Shown: in pieces, positions 5,903-11,462 of the stretch
Numbering within the stretch: the first letter of the stretch is position 1
How the letters are laid out: each line of letters starts with the position of its first letter
Source of the DNA: Gordonia westfalica
Lineage (GTDB): Bacteria; Actinomycetota; Actinomycetes; Mycobacteriales; Mycobacteriaceae
Assembly (NCBI RefSeq): GCF_900105725.1
Contig: NZ_FNLM01000017.1
Span: 1 to 11,462 of the forward strand
DNA length: 11,462 nucleotides
Reading direction: 5' to 3'
Notes under the pieces: generated by a model
What the model was told of the DNA's origin: nothing
Databases searched by the model: none
Seen by the model: the letters and a program-made list of their open reading frames with translations, nothing else
Position numbers and translations under genes: made by a program

Positions 5903-6725
5903 AGATCGTTTACTGCTTCGGTCAGGCCGACAACGCCGCCCTTGGCGCGGAGAAGGAACGGCTCCATGCCCGCAGCCGACAGGCGGCCCATCGCGGTCCG
6001 GAAGTTGGCGAGCTTCGCGGGAAGGGTCTCGCCCATCTCCTTCGCGAGGTTGCCGGTGCCCTGGTTGATCGCCGTGACGACCTGGTCGAACGAGATCTTG
6101 CCCTCTTCGCCGAGGTGCGGACCTCGGCAGTCGTCTTGCCGATCGACTTCGCAATGAGGTCATAGATCGGCACGCCGCGCTGGGCCAGCTGCAACGCCTC
6201 CGAGCCCATCAACTTGCCCGACGCCTTGATCTGCATCATCACGAGGCCGATGTCCTGCGCCGAGGCGCCAGAGGCCGCAGAGATGTTCACCAACGCCTTC
6301 ACAGCGTTGTTCATGTCGTCGCCCGCCGCCACGCCAGCACCGCCCAGCATCGCTGCTGCCGCCGCTGCATCAGCCAGCGAAGTCGAGGTGCCGGTGACGA
6401 TGTCATTCAGATCGGCAAGCTGACGCTTCGTGTCACCGGCCGACAGCCCCATATTGCGGAACTGGATGTCCGCCTTCTCCAGGGTGGTGATCCGGTTGTA
6501 GCCTGCCGACAGGGCATCCTGCAGCACCTTCGATGCTGCGCCCGCCGCCTTCGACACGCCAATCCCCAGCGCCGTGCCGAGGGCGGTGGACATCGTGTGA
6601 CCCATGCGACGCCCAGTGTCACCAGCGCCGCGTTCAGCACCATTGAGCGCGTTACGGATGCCAGGAGCGATACGGCTCGTCTCTGGAACGATGGAAATGT
6701 AGGCAACACCTAGCTCCGTGGCCAC
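5903..6725 (-). CDS. Tape measure protein, N-terminal part (right-arm copy, two frame breaks)
   Basis: Starts at GTG 6725 with the same AAGGGGG site as the left-arm copy and reads correctly to AEVRT near 6116. A missing base at 6114-6115 (GG against CCC at 2695-2697) shifts the frame through the region encoding LGEEGKISFDQVV to VNDL. A second loss near 5900 (CCC against CCCC) moves it on to the middle piece. The left arm is intact across the whole interval and should be taken as the reference. Confidence 0.85.
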
Positions 6726-6758
6726 GCTGCCACCCCCTTTGCTTGCCGCCAGAAATGA

Positions 6759-6795
6759 CGAACACCCCAGAGGCTCATGGCCTTAGGGGTGTTCG
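6759..6795 (-). terminator. Second copy of the endonuclease terminator
   Basis: CGAACACCCC (6759-6768) pairs with GGGGTGTTCG (6786-6795), identical to the left-arm hairpin. On the minus strand it lies between the endonuclease stop (6821) and the tape measure start (6725). Confidence 0.75.
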
Positions 6796-6820
6796 TTGAG
6801 TCCGTATGTATGCGCTGTTT

Positions 6821-7526
6821 CTAGGCCTTTCGACCGAGGTACTCGATCGCGCTTCGCAGCACGTTCGGGTCATCCTTCAGTAGGCCCAATCCGCGGTTGC
6901 ACGATCCGCAGAGGAATCCGCGGACGCACTGCCCGCAGGTTCGCCACTGCTTACTCCGTGGAGGGCAGCAGCTGTGGTCATGGTCGATATGTAGCGCCCC
7001 CACGCGCTCGCCGCAGATGTCGCAGCCCCGATTCATCGCGGCCGCGTACTCCTCCGGGGTGATTCCGTACTTCAGATATCGGCGCGCTTCGGGGATTCTC
7101 TACCGCAGGTGCGGCACCACTGAGTGTCGGTGCGCTGAAGCCTCGCCCCGGTGCGCCGCTGTAGGGAGAAGTCCTGCCCGCATAGCCGACATTTCGCCGT
7201 CGTTGGGCGACGCCCGTTGTATCGAGAGTCGGTTTGCTGACAGCCCCTCGAGCAGTGCTTACGGCGCCCCGACCCCTTCGGGACACCTGCCCCGCAAACG
7301 ACGCACACCCATTCCTTCGACCACGTGTCCGGCCGGAGTTCGCCGTGGCGATCAAGCTGAACCCGGTGCGAGTCGCACACCGTCTGCATGCCCCGCGTAG
7401 GGCGGTCGCATGTGGGGTGCTCGCAGATGGGGCGACATTCGTCGGAGCAGTACGCATGCTGTCCGGGACCTCGGTCGATGGTGATCCACATGTCGGACAT
7501 GGACGTCGGGTTCGGGTAGCCTTCAC
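6821..7526 (-). CDS. Endonuclease VII family HNH protein (right-arm copy, frameshifted)
   Basis: Second copy of the 235-residue zinc-rich endonuclease, GTG start at 7524-7526, stop at 6821-6823. Two one-base losses break it: one near 7484, within CGSPI of the first zinc module, and one near 7095, at ESPEARRY just before the endonuclease domain. The catalytic part (MNRGCDICGERVGALHIDHDH onward) is open at 6821-7036. The leader has one G more than the left arm after the Shine-Dalgarno and one fewer in the hairpin. No sign of selection for a second function. Confidence 0.82.
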
Positions 7527-7642
7527 GGCAGCCCCTCCTTGGTGCTTCAAGCGAGTGGGTTAGGCCCGGCTGGTGTTGGTAGCACCTCCGGGGTCGCTCC
7601 ATTCTATCTCGGGTCGTCGCACTGACGGCTTATCCTGTCGAG

Positions 7643-8114
7643 ATGAAACGTGCATGCATTGCCATCCCAGTAATCGCATTCGCCCTCGCCGCCTCTGGGT
7701 GCAGCGACCGAAGCCCGAGGCCGGTAAGGCTCCTGCGACATCGTCGGCCTCCGCACCTGCCCCTGCAGTCGCAGGTGCGTACACGTCAGTGAGTCAACTC
7801 GCGGCCGGACTAACTTCAGCCGGCTTCCCATGCCTGGTTACTGACGCAACCTCGGGCCGAAGGCTGAGCACGGATCGTGCCCACTAACCCCAACGGCCGA
7901 AGCTCGACTGAGTGTGTGGTTCTCAGAAGACCTCGCCTCGAAGGGAATCGCTGCATCGGTAAAGCACTCTGACATCACGGGAGACATCACTGGCGATCGC
8001 CACTACTACGTAACGGGACCAACCTGGCTGATCAGCCTCGACCAGAACGCGGTCATGGCAGGCCAGATTGCGGGACAGTTCGGCGGCGAACTAGTGAAGT
8101 CCGGTGATATCTAG
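7643..8114 (+). CDS. Small lipoprotein (right-arm copy, frameshifted)
   Basis: Second copy of the 157-residue lipoprotein, ATG 7643, stop 8112-8114. The signal peptide and lipobox Cys are intact. A missing C near 7713 (CCC against CCCC) breaks the frame just after CSDRS, and a missing G near 7857 breaks it again within DATSGPK. The last ~65 residues (WFSEDLASKGIAASVKHSD onward) are in frame. Use the left-arm copy for the protein sequence. Confidence 0.8.
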
Positions 8115-8910
8115 CGCATCGACGCCGCGACCGCCCGAGCCTTCTCAGCCTCGCTGGGACCTTCGCCCTCGTAGCTTCGGCAGCGTCATCCCGAGGCGGC
8201 CCATACCGGGCCGGGAAGTAGATCTCAGGCACTTCGTTAAACGTGGTCAACGCCTGCATGTATCGGAGGTCGGAAACGATCGTCGCCACCTCCGACAAGA
8301 GCATCACAGACGGATCAGACCACAGCAAGTGTCAGGATTCCATGCCCGGAACAGCTCCATTGCGTGGTCTGTGCGAGCCCTGCGGACAATAGCCCGCAGG
8401 TCAGTCCATGAAAACCAGGGCTTCCCGAGATCCCGCAACCTGAGGCCGCGGGAAATCAGGTCGTACTCGATGGCCTCCCCGTGCTCGTCTAGGAGTCGGC
8501 GGAGGCCGAAGATTCCCCACTGTGATGTCAGGATCTTCGAGCTGCTTCTTGATCCACTGGATGGTGCCCTCAGGATCTTCGTCATCAGGAGCTTGTACTC
8601 GCAGCCGACACGTACGGCTTGAGCCACCGGAGGGTGACTTCCTTCTCCTCGAAACCCTTCAGGTTTCCTCTGCGTCGACCGGCGCGGCAGCGTCTTCTCC
8701 GCGCTGTTGAGGCTGTTCGCCATTCGGCGATCTTCACATCCGCTTCCCGAACGGGGTGATCCAGTCCTGGTACTTCTTGATCTCGGCGGGGTCCATCCAC
8801 TTGCGCGGCGGCATCGACACCAGTACCGGATCGCGCCGGGGATGGGACGGCGAACTTCAACAGGTGATCGTCGGACGAGGGGCTACTGCGTAGCCTTCGG
8901 GAACAGACAT
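8111..8910 (-). CDS. Tail assembly chaperone region, full length (right-arm copy, frameshifted)
   Basis: The only place where the chaperone start is visible: ATG 8908-8910, reading MSVPEGYAVAP. One lost base moves the frame to SSDDHLLKFAVPSP, and another to RDPVLVSMPPRKWMDPAE, which joins the part seen at base 2 of the window. Further losses lie near 8747, 8720, 8683, 8594, 8572 and 8516, several in runs where the left arm is longer. The long-form frame ends at the TAG on 8113-8111. A GAAAGG site lies about 14 bases before the ATG, rather far for a ribosome binding site. Combining both arms, the short form would be about 145 residues and the frameshifted form about 270. Confidence 0.8.
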
Positions 8911-8950
8911 GGTTTGACCAGGAACCTTTCAACATTGGGATAGAACTTCA

Positions 8951-9021
8951 ACCAGGAGCAGCCCGGCCTGGCAAAGGACGCGGCTCCTGGTCAGGACAAC
9001 ATGACACCCTTCGCCAGGCCG
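8951..9021 (-). promoter_or_regulatory. Two overlapping, mutually exclusive hairpins between tail tube and chaperone genes
   Basis: Minus-strand RNA order is a-b-a'-b'. Stem a (9021 to 9008) pairs with a' (8977 to 8964) over 14 bp, CGGCCTGGCGAAGG with CCTTTGCCAGGCCG, including one G-U pair. Stem b (8991 to 8983), ACCAGGAGC, pairs perfectly with b' (8959 to 8951), GCTCCTGGT. The stems interleave, so both cannot form as simple hairpins. This sits 18 bases after the major tail protein stop and 40 before the chaperone start, where phages usually need to lower expression. There is no T-tract. Terminator, attenuator or mRNA 3'-end protection are all possible. Confidence 0.55.
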
Positions 9022-9039
9022 AGATTGTGTGCCCGGGAG

Positions 9040-9651
9040 CTAGATACCTCCCCGGCAAGACGGGTCAGCTACCGAAGTGGCGGCGATGCCGTCCACGTCG
9101 CCGAACTCGTCGACGTAGTCGCCGTTGGAGTTGCGGAACGCTCGGATCGTCAACTCCACGCCGACGCGTCCTGCGACTCGTCCTTCCACTCCGCGATCTC
9201 CGAGACGCGGCCCTTCTCCACGACGTACGTCTTGAACTTCTTGCCGCACTTCGTGGCGAACACGTGGGCGACAGCGGAAGCTGCGACGAGTTGTGGCGGA
9301 CGTGGTAGCGCTGCCCCTTGCCGCCGGCAGCGGGATGAGGGTGACGTTGTCGTCACCTGCGACGGTCCGCTTCACCGACGGCAGGTCGACGTCGAGCAGC
9401 TTGATCTTGAAGCTGGTGCCGTACTCGGTCTGCACATCGACGTAGTCGCCACCGTCGAAGTCCTTGACGGTGTTCGAGGTGCGGGTGATGCCGACCGACA
9501 GGCCGTCGACCGCCGCGGTTCCGTGGTCCTCGAACGCGGCGTTCAGGTCTTCCGGCGACTCGACCGGAGCGGTGGAAGCGTGGTACCAGAGGTGCCGCCA
9601 GTAGACGCCGCCGTCGAGCGACTGCGCCACGTAAGAGTGTTCGACTGCCAT
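9040..9651 (-). CDS. Major tail protein (tail tube subunit), frameshifted
   Basis: About 203 codons from ATG 9651, with GAAAGGG about ten bases upstream. The N-terminal ~108 residues read cleanly: MAVEHSYVAQSLDGGVYW, then AAFEDHGTAAVDGLSVGITR and GGDYVDVQTEYGTSFKIKLL, the pattern of actinobacteriophage tail tube proteins (a 'DGL...R' segment followed by a 'G..V..VQTE' strand). After LIP near 9325 one-base changes scatter the rest over other frames: GGKGQRYHVRHNSSQLPLSP, then ATKCGKKFKTYVVEKGRVSE, then GVELTIRAFRNSNGDYVDEF and the stop at 9040-9042. Each piece is clearly protein-like, so the breaks are probably sequence errors; there is no second copy to compare. It should be the most abundant tail protein. 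Confidence 0.85.
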   Translation of the reverse strand: MAVEHSYVAQSLDGGVYWRHLWYHASTAPVESPEDLNAAFEDHGTAAVDGLSVGITRTSNTVKDFDGGDYVDVQTEYGTSFKIKLLDVDLPSVKRTVAGDDNVTLIPLPAARGSATTSATTRRSFRCRPRVRHEVRQEVQDVRRGEGPRLGDRGVEGRVAGRVGVELTIRAFRNSNGDYVDEFGDVDGIAATSVADPSCRGGI

Positions 9652-9697
9652 TGTTTTGCCCTTTCAGGCGAGGTGACCAGGAGCCGCGAAAGGTTAT

Positions 9698-10084
9698 TCA
9701 GTTAGGAGACTTTAGGTTCGGAGCACGAAGAGTGTCCGTGAACTGGAACCGGAATGCTTTTCATAGTCCGGGTTGGATAGTCGGCCAGGCTGTTCATGAC
9801 CCAGTCGGTTACCCACAGGCCTGCCCATGGGCCGCCCGAGGATGCAGCCTGGAATCCGTCCGCGATGGTTCCGATCGATTGCTCAGTCCACGCCGTGTCC
9901 GGCTGCCTTGGGTTGAGCCGTACAGTTCGACAAGGATGCGAGCGCGATCCAGTGAGCGATCCCGTGGGCCGCCGATACGAGAAACCTCCCGAATCGGGCA
10001 GGTCTTCTGAGACGGTCGTGGAGAACTTCACTCCAGCAGCGCCGCTCGGCAGATGGAGAGCGCCGCCAGCGTGGGTGTCGACAT
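9698..10084 (-). CDS. Tail terminator protein (frameshifted)
   Basis: About 128 codons, ATG at 10084-10082 overlapping the previous stop in TGATG, stop TGA 9700-9698. Pieces lie in different frames: MSTPTLAALSICRAALLE, VKFSTTVSEDLPDSGGF, then IGGPRDRSLDRARILVELYG (a strand pattern typical of tail terminators), DTAWTEQSIGTIADGFQAAS with GLWVTDWVMNSLADYP, and FRFQFTDTLRAPNLKSPN at the end. The beta-rich make-up, size and position just before the major tail protein support the call. The protein caps the finished tail tube and joins it to the head. Breaks near 10030, 9930 and 9755 look like single-base errors. Confidence 0.72.
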
Positions 10085-10341
10085 CAGTTATCGAGAGCCC
10101 TGAGGATCGTGTTGTTGCGGGCATTGTCGCGTTGCGCCTTGTAGTCGGCGGTGACGACAGAGGCACGCCAACGGCCCTGGGACGTGCCATGCCTGCCCGT
10201 GAACCCACCGCGTACTGCCTCGCCCATAGCGCTCGCATCGTCAGCAATGCGCTCAGCATGACCCTCGAGCTCGCTGATGATGTCGGACGTCCGACCGTAT
10301 CGGACGTCCTTGAACGCCTTCTGATTCCACTCGATTCTCAC
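10084..10341 (-). CDS. HK97 gp10-like neck protein
   Basis: Intact 85-residue frame from GTG 10341, which overlaps the stop of the preceding gene in GTGA, to TGA 10086-10084, which overlaps the next ATG. The sequence is VRIEWNQKAFKDVRYGRTSD, a helical middle (ELEGHAERIADDASAMGEAV), then GRWRASVVTADYKAQRDNAR and a final ILRALDN. This pattern, basic start, helix, 'R.RA.V.T...A' strand and a closing 'L.RALD', is common in short actinobacteriophage head-tail proteins of the gp10 type. The tight stop-start overlaps on both sides suggest translational coupling. Confidence 0.78.
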   Translation of the reverse strand: MRIEWNQKAFKDVRYGRTSDIISELEGHAERIADDASAMGEAVRGGFTGRHGTSQGRWRASVVTADYKAQRDNARNNTILRALDN

Positions 10342-10694
10342 GACGACTTCACCACCTTCAGAGTTACGACGTAGCAACCGCCGCCCGTGAGAGACGGAAT
10401 CCTGGTGTAGTCCTTGGGTTGGCCGACAACGTCATAGACAGTTCCGTCGATGACTTCCCTGTCACGTGGTGACACCGGACCGAAATCGGGAGGACGATGA
10501 TTCCCACGTCAACGGAGTCCCGGATGTGCCCGGGAATCTAGTTCATCGCTTTGTGGGTCGATGAACGTCACGAACTTCCGCGGGTCCGGTTCGCCCAGGA
10601 CTCGACATCGTTGCCGTAGTCGTCGGCGCCGGTTCCGTTGACGGCAGGTGTTCTACGTCGAAGACGGCGGGTATTCCCTACGGTGCCTGGACAA
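10338..10694 (-). CDS. Head-tail stopper (head completion) protein, frameshifted
   Basis: About 118 codons; the stop TGA is at 10340-10338. The start is uncertain: TTG 10694 is the best fit, overlapping the end of the connector gene. Readable pieces are TGADDYGNDVESWAN, PRKFVTFIDPQSDE, DSVDVGIIVLP, and the continuous DREVIDGTVYDVVGQPKDYT to VVTLKVVKSS. The 'D.YGND...W' start and the 'DGTVYDVVGQP.DY' core are characteristic of small beta-barrel stopper proteins that plug the connector and prevent DNA leakage until the tail joins. At least three single-base breaks lie between 10480 and 10660. Confidence 0.72.
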
Positions 10695-11278
10695 TGACTT
10701 GCCTCCTGCCAGCGAAACGATGCCGCCAACTTCAGGTCCGACTCGGACATCTGCAACCCGAGTTCGGCGCTCGGACGACCATGCAGTGGTCTGCGAGATC
10801 GGACCTGCGGAGTCGGTCAGCGACCGGGCTCCGGCCATCACTTCCTCCGGCGTCACAAGAGCGCGGATCACATTTCGGCGACCGCATTCTTCACACGCGG
10901 CGGCACTTCTCCGCCATGCGAGTATGTGACAGTGAGGAACGTGAAGAATCACATCCGACGGTCAACCACATCCCATTTCGGGTGTAGTCCACAGAGTTTC
11001 CCGCGTCATCGGTCACAGACGTCACCCCTGTGACTGGCAACTGGTCCAGACGGACCGCCCACCATTCACCTTCAACCGCACCGTCGACTCGCCGGGGTGA
11101 ACTGCTCACCTTCAACCGCACCGTCGACTCGCCGGGGTGAACTGCTGTTGGGATGCGGCACGGAACTGGTCCGATGCCGCATCCAACAGTTGATACACCG
11201 ACGCGTGCTCAGGTTCGTCAGGTCCCTTTGCGCCACGGCGATCACGTCGTCACGAACAGCAAGGGGAGGAAGAGACAC
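10678..11278 (-). CDS. Head-tail connector/adaptor (gp6-like), frameshifted
   Basis: Starts at GTG 11278, five bases after the preceding stop, and reads VSLPPLAVRDDVIAVAQRDL. After further breaks it gives YQLLDAASDQFRAASQQQFT, AVRLDQLPVTGVTSVTDDAG with NSVDYTRNGMWLTV, FLTVTYSHGGEVPPRVKNAV, LVTPEEVMAGARSLTDSAGP and ESDLKLAASFRWQE. The order (helical start with 'LLDAAS..FR', a 'V.LD.LPVT.V.SV.D' strand pair, a 'V.V.YTHG...P..V' turn, helical end) is that of gp6-like connectors, which bind below the portal ring. The best stop is at 10680-10678. A 40-base tandem duplication inside the gene adds to the frame damage. Confidence 0.78.
11066..11145. repeat. Perfect 40-bp tandem duplication inside the connector gene
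   Basis: The unit beginning TCACCTTCAACCGCACCGTC occurs twice head to tail, 11066-11105 and 11106-11145, with no mismatch. Forty is not a multiple of three, so the duplication shifts the frame. On the minus strand both copies read QFTPGESTVRLKV or its frame shadow, and one copy gives the expected connector protein. It may be an assembly or read-joining artefact. Confidence 0.85.
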
Positions 11279-11283
11279 CTGGA

Positions 11284-11462
11284 TCAGCTACCCGAAGTCA
11301 TTCCGAACTTGACGACGCCGTCCGGACGGACAACCTTGCCGCCGTACACGTGCAGGCCGCGCAGCCGGTCGGCGAAGCTGTTGTCGGCGCGCAGGGCCTC
11401 CACCTTATCGAGCTGCGACACGTAGGCCGCGGCCTCCGGGTGGAACGCACGAAGCCGGGGGT
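11284..11462 (-). CDS. Probable major capsid protein, C-terminal 58 residues (5' partial)
   Basis: Open frame entering from the window edge and ending at TGA 11286-11284. It reads AFHPEAAAYVSQLDKVEALR, then FADRLRGLHVYGGKVVRPDG and a final VVKFGMTSGS. A C-terminal 'GLHVYGGKVVRPDG' close to the stop is a pattern I associate with actinobacteriophage capsid proteins, and the gene immediately before the connector is commonly the capsid or a small head protein. Only the tail of the protein is visible, so the name is provisional. Confidence 0.6.
   Translation of the reverse strand, partial: PRLRAFHPEAAAYVSQLDKVEALRADNSFADRLRGLHVYGGKVVRPDGVVKFGMTSGS

Larger units (their letters stand above)
4432..8797 (-). 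repeat. Right arm of the ~4.4 kb inverted duplication
   Basis: Reverse-complement copy of 1-4376, about ten bases shorter in net. The missing bases lie mostly in short G or C runs in the outer half of the arm: in the chaperone, lipoprotein and endonuclease, and at two places in the tape measure gene. Nearer the hinge this arm is the more correct copy: it keeps CCC at 5124-5126 and CCCC at 4521-4524 where the left arm has lost a base. Sequence continues past the outer end at 8797 into single-copy DNA, so this arm is joined to the rest of the phage structural module. Confidence 0.95.

Noticed and set aside
7643..8114. Pseudogenisation of the lipoprotein gene
   Set aside because: The left-arm copy is intact, and the breaks coincide with one-base losses in C or G runs, so this is better explained by sequence error.
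4386..8910. A second, paralogous tail module with its own endonuclease and lipoprotein
   Set aside because: It matches the left arm at nucleotide level across coding and non-coding DNA, with homopolymer indels as nearly the only differences. Diverged paralogues would show substitutions at third codon positions.
8951..9021. A classical H-type RNA pseudoknot, for example to stimulate frameshifting
   Set aside because: The last connecting loop would be only four bases but would have to cross a 14-bp stem, which is sterically implausible. The element is also hundreds of bases from the slip site.
9001..9705. A 234-codon plus-strand open frame across the major tail protein region
   Set aside because: It is an antisense shadow of a GC-rich gene. 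The minus strand has the recognisable tail protein and its ribosome binding site.
11066..11145. CRISPR-like or iteron repeat
   Set aside because: There are only two directly adjacent copies with no spacers, inside a structural gene.

Overview
This window looks like part of a tailed (siphovirus-type) phage or prophage of a high-GC actinobacterium. The DNA is GC-rich, GTG starts are used next to purine-rich Shine-Dalgarno sites, and the proteins resemble actinobacteriophage structural proteins in sequence pattern and gene order. I cannot name the host genus from sequence alone.

The dominant feature is a near-perfect inverted duplication. Bases 1-4376 reappear as their reverse complement at 4432-8797, around a 55-base hinge at 4377-4431. 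The arms differ mainly by one-base length changes in short homopolymers, and these break reading frames in both arms. Only 8798-11462 is single-copy. The simplest reading is a fold-back (template plus complement) long read, or another inverted chimera, in an under-polished assembly, not a biological palindrome. The real unique content is then about 7 kb.

Read on the minus strand from 11462 towards 4386, the underlying genome order is: C-terminus of a probable major capsid protein, head-tail connector, head-tail stopper, gp10-like neck protein, tail terminator, major tail protein, an intergenic region with two overlapping hairpins, tail assembly chaperone with a candidate -1 ribosomal frameshift, a divergent lipoprotein/endonuclease VII cassette, a strong terminator hairpin, and the first ~780 codons of the tape measure protein. 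The left arm repeats the chaperone-to-tape-measure part on the plus strand.

The structural genes form the standard head-completion and tail-assembly module. Connector and stopper build the neck, terminator and major tail protein build the tube, and the frameshifted chaperones load tube subunits around the tape measure protein. The unusual part is the ~1.3 kb cassette between chaperone and tape measure, where these genes normally adjoin. It holds a minus-strand lipoprotein (possibly superinfection exclusion) and a zinc-rich endonuclease VII-family HNH protein with its own ribosome binding site, a structured leader and a terminator. I found no clearly new multi-gene system. The observations most worth a check are this cassette, the endonuclease's repeated zinc modules, and the mutually exclusive hairpins after the major tail protein gene.
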